Below, piece by piece: positions 45,280 through 54,032 of a stretch of DNA of 64,000 nt. Source of the stretch: Aphodoplasma sp045541115 (GTDB lineage Bacteria > Bacillota > Clostridia > UBA1381 > UMGS1253). Both the position numbers and the translations under genes were made by a program. The stretch lies in NCBI GenBank assembly GCA_045541115.1, contig JAZQIM010000011.1:62001-126000 (forward strand), read 5' to 3'. The notes under the pieces were generated by a model. It ran no database searches. It was not told the origin of the DNA and saw only the letters and a program-made list of their open reading frames with translations. Within the stretch, counting starts at the first letter, position 1, and every line of letters starts with the position of its first letter.

Positions 45280-45372
45280 ATGAACGATAAAATATCTATT
45301 ACACATATTTATCTTCAAGCAAGGTTGATTTGTTTTGGCAGTGGTTGCTTGAAGTATCATTACTGCCGGTAA
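45280..45372 (+). CDS. 30-residue upstream reading frame
   Basis: ATG at 45280 has a strong GGGAGGTG site and 30 codons (starting MNDKISITHIYLQAR and ending KYHYCR) before TAA. It lies after the attenuator and 47 bases before the ABC-F start. It may be a second leader peptide or a remnant of another gene; it has no recognisable domain. Confidence 0.5.
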   Translation: MNDKISITHIYLQARLICFGSGCLKYHYCR

Positions 45373-45419
45373 TATCAACTCAAAACATTTGGAAATACAG
45401 TTTTAGAGGAGTGATAATA

Positions 45420-46898
45420 ATGTCTTTAATAAATGTAAAAGATTTAACTTTTGCTTATGACGGAAGTTATGAGAATGTATTTGAAAACACAAGTTTTCAG
45501 ATTGATACAGATTGGAAATTAGGTTTTGTTGGCAGAAACGGCAGAGGTAAAACCACATTTCTGAATATTCTGTTGGGTAAATACAAATATAGCGGAAATA
45601 TAACTGCATCTGTTAGCTTTGAATATTTCCCGTATGAAGTTGAGGATAAAACCAAAAACACAATAGAAATTTTCTATGATATTTGCCCTAATTGCGAGGA
45701 TTGGGAATTTATGCGTGAAATATCTTTGCTCGAAGTTGATTTTGATGTTTTATACAGACCTTTTTTCACACTATCAAACGGAGAGCAGACGAAGGTTTTA
45801 CTTGCAGCACTATTTCTTGTTTCAAACAGCTTCTTGCTTATAGATGAGCCTACAAATCATTTAGACGAAAATGCGAGAAAAATTGTAGGCGATTATCTAT
45901 GCAGAAAAAAGGGGTTTATATTAGTTTCGCATGACAGAAAATTGCTCGATACTTGCACAGACCATATTTTATCTGTAAATAAAACAAATATAGAAGTACG
46001 AAAAGGCAATTTTTCTACTTGGTTTGAAAACAAAACCCTGCAAGATAATTTTGAAATGAATGAAAACAAAAAATTACAAAAAGAAATTTCAAAACTATCA
46101 CAGGCGGCAAAGCGTAGTGCATCGTGGTCTGATATGGCAGAAATGAGCAAATACAATACTAACAATTCCGGCTTAAAATTAGATAAGGGTTATGTAGGTC
46201 ATAAGGCTGCTAAAGCAATGAAACGCTCAAAAAGCATTGAAGCAAGACAAGAAAAAGCTATTTCGGAAAAGTCAAAATTGTTACACAACATAGAGGAATA
46301 CGAAGCACTTGCGTTAGCTCCTGCAATCTATACAAAAGATAGGCTGGCAGATGTAAGCAATCTTTCTTTATACTATGATAATAATAAAATTTGTGAAAAT
46401 ATCAGTTTTGAAATTAAAAATGGTGATAGGATTGCTTTATGCGGAAAAAACGGTTGCGGAAAATCAAGTGTTTTGAAACTGCTATGTGGTGAAAAAATCA
46501 AATACACAGGTGATGTGTGTATAGGCAATGGGCTTAAATTTTCCTATGTTTCGCAAAACACCGATACATTACAGGGCAACCTTTCAGTGTTTGCAAAAAA
46601 CAACGGAATTGATGAAAGCTTACTCAAAGCAATTTTGAGGAAACTCGACTTTTCAAGGGAACAGTTTGACAAGGATATATCCGATTTCAGCAGCGGACAG
46701 AAAAAGAAAGTCTTGATTGCAAAAAGTTTATGTGAAAAGGCACATTTGTATATATGGGACGAACCGTTAAACTTTATTGATATTTTTTCGAGAATACAAA
46801 TCGAAAATGTGATTTTGGAGTATAAGCCAACGCTGATATTTGTCGAACACGATATTTCATTCAGAGAAAAAATCGCAACCAAAGTTGTAAATATGTAA
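45420..46898 (+). CDS. ABC-F ribosomal protection protein, Lsa type
   Basis: 492 residues with two ABC domains and no membrane segment. First domain: GFVGRNGRGKTT, signature LSNGEQTK, IDEPTNHLD. Linker (about 205-300) with KAMKRSKSIEARQEKA. Second domain: ALCGKNGCGKSS, signature FSSGQKKK and the divergent Walker B WDEPLNFID typical of Lsa/Vga proteins. Lsa proteins dislodge lincosamides, streptogramin A and pleuromutilins from the ribosome; the same use here is inferred. GAGGAG sets the start at 45420; the frame is open further upstream without a ribosome site. Carried by the mobile element as cargo. Confidence 0.9.
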   Translation: MSLINVKDLTFAYDGSYENVFENTSFQIDTDWKLGFVGRNGRGKTTFLNILLGKYKYSGNITASVSFEYFPYEVEDKTKNTIEIFYDICPNCEDWEFMREISLLEVDFDVLYRPFFTLSNGEQTKVLLAALFLVSNSFLLIDEPTNHLDENARKIVGDYLCRKKGFILVSHDRKLLDTCTDHILSVNKTNIEVRKGNFSTWFENKTLQDNFEMNENKKLQKEISKLSQAAKRSASWSDMAEMSKYNTNNSGLKLDKGYVGHKAAKAMKRSKSIEARQEKAISEKSKLLHNIEEYEALALAPAIYTKDRLADVSNLSLYYDNNKICENISFEIKNGDRIALCGKNGCGKSSVLKLLCGEKIKYTGDVCIGNGLKFSYVSQNTDTLQGNLSVFAKNNGIDESLLKAILRKLDFSREQFDKDISDFSSGQKKKVLIAKSLCEKAHLYIWDEPLNFIDIFSRIQIENVILEYKPTLIFVEHDISFREKIATKVVNM

Positions 46899-47407
46899 CC
46901 GAAAAAATCGTGGTACAATTTGCTTAATGAGTAAAAGGTATCACGATTTTATTTGCATACTGTGTAACGCAATAGAAGCTCATTTTTGAGGCTTTGAATA
47001 TAAAACCATTACCTTTATGTTTTTTGCATATTTTAACCGCATAAAATGAGCGTTTTTAACCTCTATTGCGTGACAAAAGTAGAACGATAGAAACCTATTT
47101 TTGAGGGTGGAAATATAAAATCCTTACCTTGTAAATTTTGGTTTTTGAAAACCGTATATAAAGGGCGATTTCGCACAGCTATTGTTCCACATACTAAGTT
47201 AAAAATTATGTAGGCAAAATTTATATAACTAATTTTTGCAAAAGCATTGATTTTATTGTGGCTTTGATGTATAATATGAACTGTCCAATGGCAACAATAT
47301 GGCAACAAAAAATCGGATAGTCCATAGGTTGTGGATAATACAGATAACTACAATACCTCGTGATAAAATCTCTAAACAGAATTGTTTAAGATTTCTTTAT
47401 CAGGAGC
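46899..47407. other. Non-coding right end of the element
   Basis: About 510 bases without a credible gene. It holds two imperfect direct copies of about 65-70 bases (from about 46969 and 47085, sharing ATTTTTGAGG and ATATAAAA..CCTTACCTT), an inverted repeat (46967-46987 against 47043-47071; CGCAATAG / CTATTGCG), the TGGCAAC pair, and one perfect DnaA-box match at 47330-47338. Confidence 0.55.
47289..47306 (+). repeat. Right-end TGGCAAC tandem pair
   Basis: TGGCAAC at 47289-47295 and 47300-47306, 11 bases apart, matching the left-end pair in sequence, spacing and orientation. Confidence 0.65.
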
Positions 47408-47417
47408 GAGTGGGAAT
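47408..47417 (+). repeat. attR core (right direct repeat)
   Basis: GAGTGGGAAT followed by AA, reading Glu-Trp-Glu-stop in the guaA frame: the original chromosomal end of guaA. Confidence 0.8.
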
Positions 47418-47430
47418 AATCACGCAATCC

Positions 47431-47457
47431 AAAAGCCCTTATTTTAAGGGCTTTTTT
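47431..47457 (+). terminator. Displaced original guaA terminator
   Basis: AAAGCCCTT / AAGGGCTTT stem with 5-base loop and T-run, 14 bases right of the attR core, where the terminator of guaA would lie in an empty site. Confidence 0.85.
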
Positions 47458-47475
47458 GATTGTCAAAATTTTTAT

Positions 47476-47504
47476 TTGATTTCTTGTAATCATATTGCTA
47501 TAAT
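47476..47504 (+). promoter_or_regulatory. Promoter of the VanZ-like gene
   Basis: TTGATT (47476-47481), 17-base spacer, TATAAT (47499-47504). Confidence 0.75.
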
Positions 47505-47541
47505 TTAAGTGTATAGTTCAATTATAGAAGGAGGCAAATAA

Positions 47542-47973
47542 ATGCAAGAAAAAAAGCGAGATATAGTTGTCTTTATTTCATACTGCATTTTTCTAATATG
47601 GCTTATAATTTTTAAGCTTAATTTTTCTTTATCGGAAATTCAAAAAGTCAGAGATATTTACATAATTCCCTTTTATTTTAAAAATTTTAAGCTGCTTTTT
47701 ATACCATTATTTGATGCAATTTTAAACTTCCTGGTTTTTGTTCCTTTTGGTGTACTTATTCAGAAAATTTTGAAAACAAAACTGTATCTAAAGATAATAA
47801 TCACTTTTTTAGTAAGCTTATTTTTCGAAACTTTTCAATACGCACTTGCTATTGGAATATCTGATATTACCGACTTAATTACTAACACATTGGGCGGTGT
47901 TGTCGGAATATTGATTGAAAGTAAATATTCACTTACATACAAAGACATAATTCGATTTTTAAAATTAAAATAA
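47542..47973 (+). CDS. VanZ-family membrane protein
   Basis: 143 residues with four to five membrane helices. It has the VanZ pattern: polar positions between helices, NFLVFVPFGVLI and ETFQYALAIGISDITDLITNTLGG. VanZ proteins are linked to low-level teicoplanin or lipopeptide tolerance, but most chromosomal members have no proven role. It lies just outside the element and is more A/T-rich than most neighbours. GGAGG precedes the start. Confidence 0.85.
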   Translation: MQEKKRDIVVFISYCIFLIWLIIFKLNFSLSEIQKVRDIYIIPFYFKNFKLLFIPLFDAILNFLVFVPFGVLIQKILKTKLYLKIIITFLVSLFFETFQYALAIGISDITDLITNTLGGVVGILIESKYSLTYKDIIRFLKLK

Positions 47974-48013
47974 ACATTTTTTGCCAAATATTTGCATTAT
48001 TTTCCAAAAATTG

Positions 48014-48042
48014 TTGACTAACCTTTATAATCATGTTAAAAT
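48014..48042 (+). promoter_or_regulatory. Promoter of the AbrB-like gene
   Basis: TTGACT (48014-48019), 17-base spacer, TAAAAT (48037-48042). A small hairpin (ATCGCTT/AAGCGAT) follows at the start of the leader. Confidence 0.7.
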
Positions 48043-48108
48043 ATACTTGTAGATATCGCTTGATACAAAGCGATGAAATCTTTTTTAGTATGAAGGGAGT
48101 TTTTTTCT

Positions 48109-48348
48109 ATGAAATCTACAGGTATATTAAGAAAAGTGGACGAGCTTGGAAGAATTGTGCTTCCGATAGAGCTTCGCCGCACATTTGACATTTCGGAAGG
48201 TGACAAACTTGAAATATATGTAGTCGACGATTCAATTATTCTTAAAAAACACGAGCCTTGCTGCACATTTTGCGCAGATACCACAGACCTGTTTGTTTTT
48301 AAAGGCAAAAACGTTTGCCCAAACTGCATAAAAGAACTTCAAAAATAG
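48109..48348 (+). CDS. AbrB-family transition-state regulator
   Basis: 79 residues. The N-terminal AbrB/SpoVT swapped-hairpin domain (STGILRKVDELGRIVLPIEL) binds DNA. A C-terminal CCTFC..CPNC motif may bind zinc and is typical of Clostridial AbrB-like proteins. AbrB-type factors control transition to stationary phase and sporulation. It is a single gene with its own promoter and terminator. Confidence 0.9.
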   Translation: MKSTGILRKVDELGRIVLPIELRRTFDISEGDKLEIYVVDDSIILKKHEPCCTFCADTTDLFVFKGKNVCPNCIKELQK

Positions 48349-48370
48349 ACAATACACCTTTGAACAATAT

Positions 48371-48401
48371 AAAAAGGAGATGCACCTGCATCTCCTTTTT
48401 T
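48371..48401. terminator. Bidirectional terminator
   Basis: AAAAAGGAGATGCA / TGCATCTCCTTTTT perfect stem with a two-base centre, between convergent genes. Confidence 0.92.
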
Positions 48402-48410
48402 GCGTCTTCT

Positions 48411-49793
48411 TTAAAACATTACGATATAACCGTATATGAATATATACCCTATAATCAGCGGTAAAACGTAAGTAAGATATAATCTTGTCCATTTCGGAAA
48501 TTTTTTTCCCTCGCCAATATTTGTTTCAGCCATAAAATTATCAAATCCCCAGCCATAGCGCGTCGTGCAAAACAGGCAGTATGCAAGTGCGCCGAGTGGC
48601 AAAAGGTTATTGCTCACAATAAAATCCTCAAAATCGAGTATAGTGCTTCCCGCTCCAAGTATCTGGGCACTCTTCCACAAATTAAAGCCTAATATACATG
48701 GCAAGGAAAGTATCGTTATAAGTATGATGTTTATTATGATTGCCTTTTTTCTGCTCCAACCAAAGCTGTCATTAAAATATGCAATAATATTTTGGAAAAT
48801 TGCAATTACGGTTGAGAGCGCCGCAAACGACATAAAGACAAAGAACATCGCGCCCCATATGTTACCGTATGGCATTGAGTTGAATACGTGCGGCAACGTT
48901 ATAAATATAAGGCTCGGTCCCTGATTCGGCGCAACACCGTATGAAAAGCATGCAGGAAAAATGATAAGTCCCGATACGAATGCCACAAGCGTGTCAAGAA
49001 CCGTTATATACAACGCTTCACCATACAATGTTCGCTCATGGCTCTGATAACTTCCAAACACCGCCATAGAGCCGATTCCAACGCTTAATGTGAAAAAGGC
49101 TTGTCCCATAGCGGCAAAAACAACTTCCCCGATGCCCGCTTCGAGAAATCTGTTTAAATTAGGCTTTAAATAAAACGATATGCCTTGCGATGCCGATGGA
49201 AGTGTCAGCGAGCGCACACAAAGTACAATCATAATTGCAAGAAGAAATATCATCATAGTTTTTGTGATACGCTCAAGTCCGTTTTTTAGTCCAAGCGAGC
49301 ATATACCAAAGCATATAACAATTACAAGCATACACCAAAAAAGCATCTGATAGGGATTTGCCGTCAGATTTGAAAATGCGGCAGATATCTGCTCCGAATT
49401 AACGCCGGACAATTCGCCACTTATCATTTTTGCGCAATATGCAAGCATCCACCCTGCAATTACCGTATAAAACATCATCAATAAATAGTTTCCTGCTATA
49501 CCGAAGTATCCGACTATATGCCACTTACTGCCCTTCGGCTCAAGAGCACGAAATGACTCCGTAGCACCTTTTCTGCTTGCACGGCCAACCGCAAACTCCA
49601 TCGTGAGTATAGGAAGAGCCAATACCAAAAGGAAAATAAGATAAATCATTACAAATATAGCTCCGCCATACTGTCCGACAATGTACGGAAATCGCCACAC
49701 ATTTCCAAGTCCTATCGCACAGCCTGCAGATATCAGTATAAAAGAAAGTCTTGACGAAAAGCTTTCTCGGCCATTTGTTTCCTGTTTCTTCAT
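48411..49793 (-). CDS. Sodium-dependent (NSS family) transporter
   Basis: 460 residues with 11-12 membrane helices. The N-terminal signature is CAIGLGNVWRFPYIVGQYGG, with the unwound first helix that binds sodium and substrate in LeuT-type carriers. Substrate is probably an amino acid but cannot be read from sequence. Start at 49793, with AAGGAA eight bases before it; the ATG at 49802 overlaps this site. Confidence 0.93.
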   Translation of the reverse strand: MKKQETNGRESFSSRLSFILISAGCAIGLGNVWRFPYIVGQYGGAIFVMIYLIFLLVLALPILTMEFAVGRASRKGATESFRALEPKGSKWHIVGYFGIAGNYLLMMFYTVIAGWMLAYCAKMISGELSGVNSEQISAAFSNLTANPYQMLFWCMLVIVICFGICSLGLKNGLERITKTMMIFLLAIMIVLCVRSLTLPSASQGISFYLKPNLNRFLEAGIGEVVFAAMGQAFFTLSVGIGSMAVFGSYQSHERTLYGEALYITVLDTLVAFVSGLIIFPACFSYGVAPNQGPSLIFITLPHVFNSMPYGNIWGAMFFVFMSFAALSTVIAIFQNIIAYFNDSFGWSRKKAIIINIILITILSLPCILGFNLWKSAQILGAGSTILDFEDFIVSNNLLPLGALAYCLFCTTRYGWGFDNFMAETNIGEGKKFPKWTRLYLTYVLPLIIGYIFIYGYIVMF

Positions 49794-49888
49794 AATAATC
49801 ATTCCTTTATATTTTTCATAAAATAGTATTGCCGTACAGAAATCCTTTTAGACACGACTACTCCTTTCTATACGGCAATAATTTTATT

Positions 49889-52420
49889 CTACATTAAATC
49901 TTCTGCGCTTACAAGCACGTTTCTCGGCTTACTTCCATCGGCGCCGCTTATTATTCCGCGGGCTTCCATCTGGTCAATAATACGTCCTGCTCTTGCGTAT
50001 CCTACGCCGAGTCTGCGCTGTACCATCGAAGTAGATATCGACCCTGATGCGAGCGCTATTTCGATAGCTTTTGGCAAAAGCTCATCGCAGTCGGTATCGT
50101 CCGGCTCAATTTCTACCGTTGAGTTAATCTTTTCCTTGATGTCCTCGTCATATCTGGCCTCTGATGTATCCTTTATAAACTCAACAATCTTTTCGACCTC
50201 TTTATCAGATATAAATGCACCCTGAATTCGTGTAGGCTTCGATGCACCCATTGGCATAAAGAGCATATCGCCCTTGCCTAAAAGCTTTTCCGCTCCTGCC
50301 GCGTCAAGAATCGTACGGCTATCGATATGGCTCGATACTGCAAAGGCAATACGCGACGGAATATTTGCTTTAATAACGCCCGTAATAACGTTAACAGACG
50401 GACGCTGTGTTGCGATAAGAAGGTGCATTCCCGCCGCACGTGCCATCTGCGCAAGTCGGCAGATTGAATCTTCAATTTCCTTTGGCGCAACCATCATCAA
50501 GTCTGAAAGCTCATCTATAATTATAACAATCTGCGGCAATTTTGCCTCGCCGTCAAGTTCAAGCACCTCATTATAACCATTTAAATCTCTAACGCCATTT
50601 TCTGCAAAAAGATTATATCGACGCGTCATTTCGCTCACTGCCCATCCGAGTGCACCGGCAGCTTTTTTCGGGTCTGTTACAACAGGTACCAAAAGATGCG
50701 GTATGCCGTTATATACGCCAAGCTCTACGACCTTCGGGTCAATCATAATCATTTTCACTTCGTTCGGGTCAGCTTTATATAAAATGCTCGTTATAATTGA
50801 GTTAATACATACAGACTTACCCGAACCTGTTGCACCGGCGATAAGTACATGGGGCATTTTCGCAATATCTCCAATGATTGCCTTGCCCGCAATATCCATT
50901 CCAAGCGCAACTGAAAGCTTCGATTTTGCTACCTTAAACTCATCCGATTCAATAACATCGCGCAATGCGACGCTTGTAATTTCCTTATTCGGCACTTCAA
51001 TTCCGATTGCAGCCTTGCCCGGAATCGGCGCCTCTATTCTTACTGCCGCCGCTGCAAGATTAAGCGCTATATCATCAGATAAATTAGTTATCTTACTTAC
51101 CTTTACGCCGACACTCGGCGCAAGTTCATATCTCGTAACCGTTGGTCCGCGACTTACCTGTAAAAGCTTTACATCTACACCAAAGCTCTTGAGTGTATCA
51201 ACAAGCTTTACTGCTGTTTCGCGAAGTTCTTCACGTGAATCGATTCCACGCTTTGTTTTTCCTGCCGTCAAAAGCGAAGATGGCGGGAATTTGTATGGAA
51301 TCGGGATCGCCTTCATATTATCATCAAGCTGCTCGCGCAGGTTTGCCTCTGCTTCGGCGCTTAATTTTTCTACACGCTTCGGCGCGCTGTTTTGCGCCGT
51401 ATTTTCTATTTCGCCCGAAGCGGCAAAATCATCATTTTCATATGCCTGTGCTTTTGCACTGCCATCTGCATTATCATTGTCGCCACCAAGCAGTTCTGAT
51501 GCACTTATAATTTCCTCTTCTTCAGGCTCTGCAATCTTTTTTGCAATAGCATCAAATACAGGTACATCTAAATCACCATCAATTGATGTAGCTACTGTAT
51601 CAGAATCTTCCACCTCTGATGTACTCTTTTTCGATTTCTTTTTGCTTTTTTCTTTTATTTCTCCCGTTTCGATATCGACATCAATGGAGCGCTGACGCAG
51701 CGGTCTTAATCCCTCATCTACCGCAATAGCAGCCGACTTCACAGCCCCGCCGGCACGTTTTCCAAGCTCATACGAACGCTCGCTTTGTATTTCGCGGGCC
51801 TCGCGCTTTGCTCCGTTCCAGAAACCTGCAATAAGACGCAGTGGCGAAATCTTGAACAGAAAAATCATAAGGATAAGAGTTATTGTTATAAATATAATTG
51901 CACAAATCCAACGTCCGAGTGCCGATACCAGAGGATTTGCAATCATTGCACCAAATATGCCGCCACCTGCAGCCGTACGGTTAGCAAGCTCAAAAGCTTC
52001 AAACAAACTTTCATTTTGCGCATTAGTCCCAAATATCTGCCACATCACGCTAAAGCACAGCATAATTACTATACAAAGCGAAAGCTTTATGTACATTCTG
52101 TTGTAATCGCGCCTTACCATAAGATATATAGCACAGCCTATTACAAATACAGGAACACTCATCGCAGGAGAACCAAATAAGCCGACAAGCAAATAACGAA
52201 GCGCCTCTCCTACATATCCGGCATACGGCGTATACAGGCATACACCAAATAAAAGTCCTATCGCAATTATAACAATTCCCGATAATTCAAAATAACGCGG
52301 TTCATCATTATATGTATCTTTTTTTGCCAAGCGCACTGCCGTATTCTTTTTTGAAGGCGCACTCTTTTTTGCCGCTCTATCCCGCCTTGTATTTTTTGGA
52401 TTTGCCGCTTTTCGTGGCAT
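49889..52420 (-). CDS. ftsK: DNA translocase FtsK/SpoIIIE
   Basis: 843 residues. A basic start (PRKAANPKNTRRDRAAKK), four N-terminal membrane helices (about 45-190), a charged linker (about 210-370), alpha/beta motor with Walker A GATGSGKSVCIN and Walker B IIIDELSDLMM, and a C-terminal gamma winged helix (SMVQRRLGVGYARAGRIIDQ). It pumps chromosome ends across the septum; in a spore former this includes filling the forespore. GGGGGA precedes the ATG at 52420; an upstream ATG at 52459 has no such site. Confidence 0.95.
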   Translation of the reverse strand: MPRKAANPKNTRRDRAAKKSAPSKKNTAVRLAKKDTYNDEPRYFELSGIVIIAIGLLFGVCLYTPYAGYVGEALRYLLVGLFGSPAMSVPVFVIGCAIYLMVRRDYNRMYIKLSLCIVIMLCFSVMWQIFGTNAQNESLFEAFELANRTAAGGGIFGAMIANPLVSALGRWICAIIFITITLILMIFLFKISPLRLIAGFWNGAKREAREIQSERSYELGKRAGGAVKSAAIAVDEGLRPLRQRSIDVDIETGEIKEKSKKKSKKSTSEVEDSDTVATSIDGDLDVPVFDAIAKKIAEPEEEEIISASELLGGDNDNADGSAKAQAYENDDFAASGEIENTAQNSAPKRVEKLSAEAEANLREQLDDNMKAIPIPYKFPPSSLLTAGKTKRGIDSREELRETAVKLVDTLKSFGVDVKLLQVSRGPTVTRYELAPSVGVKVSKITNLSDDIALNLAAAAVRIEAPIPGKAAIGIEVPNKEITSVALRDVIESDEFKVAKSKLSVALGMDIAGKAIIGDIAKMPHVLIAGATGSGKSVCINSIITSILYKADPNEVKMIMIDPKVVELGVYNGIPHLLVPVVTDPKKAAGALGWAVSEMTRRYNLFAENGVRDLNGYNEVLELDGEAKLPQIVIIIDELSDLMMVAPKEIEDSICRLAQMARAAGMHLLIATQRPSVNVITGVIKANIPSRIAFAVSSHIDSRTILDAAGAEKLLGKGDMLFMPMGASKPTRIQGAFISDKEVEKIVEFIKDTSEARYDEDIKEKINSTVEIEPDDTDCDELLPKAIEIALASGSISTSMVQRRLGVGYARAGRIIDQMEARGIISGADGSKPRNVLVSAEDLM

Positions 52421-52478
52421 CGCAATTCCCCCTTGGTATATTTCAAAATAGGCGCACATAACTGCGCCACATCATTTT

Positions 52479-53924
52479 TTAGCGTTTGTAGCCATCTGTT
52501 TCTTTAATTTTAACAAACCACGATGATTTTTTTTCTCCCTCACTGCCGTCATCGTCATATGCCTCAAACAGCTTTTCGATTCCCTGCATCTTTTCTTCTT
52601 CGCTCAACGAATCAAATATCTTTGCATCATACGTCGGCTCTGTGAGAGTCGTTTCTTCGCTCGCACTGTATCTGCGAAGAATCTGGCGATAGCTTTTTAA
52701 ATATCCGCCTTCAAACTCCATCTCTATCGCGCTATGGGCGTCAAATTCATCGCCAAAAACAATCGGCACACCGTCATAGCTATAATCAAATGACGCCTTT
52801 AAATAATTCTGACTTTCCGTAAGATTACTTAAATATAACTGAAGTGAATCATTATTTATGATTGTAGAGCACACCTTGCCGACAACTCCGGCTGCGCCCG
52901 ATAATATCTGCGCCGTATTAGATGTTTGTGTTACTCCTTCAAGCGCCAGCCCTTTTCCGCCTTCTACCGTCGTATATGACAGCACGCCATTGGACGATAT
53001 CTTAAGCGTATTTTTGCTTTGTACATAAATGACGTTTGCATCTGCATCAACATATTTTATGGCAGTCCTTGGATTGATTAAAAACGCCTTTAACAGCTTT
53101 TCTGTCATATTCATACTGATATCGATTTCGCCATCCTTGAGGACAGGGTTTGTCGAGTTTATCACATTTCGCGAAACGCTTTCTTCATTTAAAATTAGAT
53201 ATGGCGCAAATATCGCCTCGCCTGCAATACCCGTCGGCACGTCTGCATTTATAAAAAATGAAAATCTCTTTTTCGGTGTTGCATCGGGTGCAAGTATTTT
53301 AAGGTTTTCGTTAAATACACTTTTGTCAAGATTCGTTGAAATCTTATAGAATTCACTTTTACTCTCATCTGCAATATATACAGATACATCGCCTGCAAGA
53401 GTGTCCTCTGCCGTAATAATAAATCGTCTGACTGCTGATATATCCTGTACAACAGTCGGCTGTGCAGCACCAAAAATCTGCGAAAAGGTTGCCGTGTTGT
53501 AATCTATACCATAGTCAACATAAAAGCCTCTTGTAAACAGCGCCTTTCGCCATGCATCTTCATCTACCTTCGTCATCTTCTTCGTATCAGTTGACATCGC
53601 ATTAAGTATTGCATCTGAAACATAATCATTTATAACACTGTAGCTAGGCGATGTAGTGTCAACAACAGTTATCGCATGGTCAAAATCACGCACCATGTAT
53701 GCTGCAAGATATGTTGGCGATGCAATGCTTGTCCGAACGGCTTTATTTTCTTCTCCCATGCCAAAAATTCTTGCAAGCTTTGTCTGCGCAGAGTTAGAAA
53801 TATTTACAAAAAAATTATAGCCCTCGGGCCATAATTCTTCGTTAAACCATATTTGACCTGTAAGCACAAGACTGCTTATGACCAAAGCAATCAACACGAT
53901 GCTCTTTATTCTTTCCTTTTTCAT
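52479..53924 (-). CDS. YycH/WalH-like membrane-anchored regulator
   Basis: 481 residues. One N-terminal membrane helix (KSIVLIALVISSLVLTGQIW) with a large extracellular part follows the start KKERIKSIVL, like YycH, which in Bacillus restrains the WalK histidine kinase controlling wall metabolism. No walK/walR genes are next to it. GGAGG lies 6 bases before the ATG at 53924; a longer frame to 54008 runs through a hairpin and is not used. The C-terminal region ends in Glu/Asp-rich sequence. Confidence 0.75.
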   Translation of the reverse strand: MKKERIKSIVLIALVISSLVLTGQIWFNEELWPEGYNFFVNISNSAQTKLARIFGMGEENKAVRTSIASPTYLAAYMVRDFDHAITVVDTTSPSYSVINDYVSDAILNAMSTDTKKMTKVDEDAWRKALFTRGFYVDYGIDYNTATFSQIFGAAQPTVVQDISAVRRFIITAEDTLAGDVSVYIADESKSEFYKISTNLDKSVFNENLKILAPDATPKKRFSFFINADVPTGIAGEAIFAPYLILNEESVSRNVINSTNPVLKDGEIDISMNMTEKLLKAFLINPRTAIKYVDADANVIYVQSKNTLKISSNGVLSYTTVEGGKGLALEGVTQTSNTAQILSGAAGVVGKVCSTIINNDSLQLYLSNLTESQNYLKASFDYSYDGVPIVFGDEFDAHSAIEMEFEGGYLKSYRQILRRYSASEETTLTEPTYDAKIFDSLSEEEKMQGIEKLFEAYDDDGSEGEKKSSWFVKIKETDGYKR

Positions 53925-53963
53925 TGTGCGCCTCCCGCTGTTAAAAAAATCCTTTAACAGACA

Positions 53964-53996
53964 CAAATATCGCAAATTAAAAATTTGCGATATTTG
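53964..53996. repeat. Perfect 15-bp hairpin upstream of the YycH-like gene
   Basis: CAAATATCGCAAATT and AATTTGCGATATTTG flank a three-base loop. There is no T-run on the minus strand, so it is a weak terminator or an RNA stability/processing element between the secreted orphan and the YycH-like gene. Confidence 0.7.
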
Positions 53997-54032
53997 AGCT
54001 TTATTCACACACTTTGTTTTGAATAATCAATA

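Larger units (their letters stand above)
39420..47417 (+). mobile_element. Integrative mobilizable element in the 3' end of guaA
   Basis: An approximately 8-kb element bounded by GAGTGGGAAT repeats. It encodes a repressor, an excisionase-like protein, a tyrosine integrase, a small accessory protein, a RecA-like ATPase, a MobV relaxase and an Lsa-type ABC-F protein, but no conjugation (type IV secretion) genes. It therefore integrates by itself and would be mobilised by a helper. The right junction reads GAGTGGGAATAA followed by a terminator, which looks like the original guaA end and terminator. The 3' end of guaA is a well-known integration site for such elements. Confidence 0.88.

Noticed and set aside
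47330..47338. Perfect DnaA-box match (TGTGGATAA)
   Set aside because: A single box with no cluster; one 9-base match is expected by chance at this scale.
39432..47407. Prophage
   Set aside because: No capsid, portal, terminase, tail or lysis gene; relaxase and accessory genes point to a mobilizable element.
47542..47973. VanZ-like gene as part of a glycopeptide-resistance cluster
   Set aside because: No vanH, vanA or vanX type genes nearby, and it lies outside the mobile element; stand-alone VanZ proteins are common.
50703..51695. A 330-codon plus-strand frame opposite ftsK
   Set aside because: It lies wholly antisense to a well-supported ftsK, has no ribosome site, and its Ser/Thr/Ile-rich product is what antisense of this gene gives.
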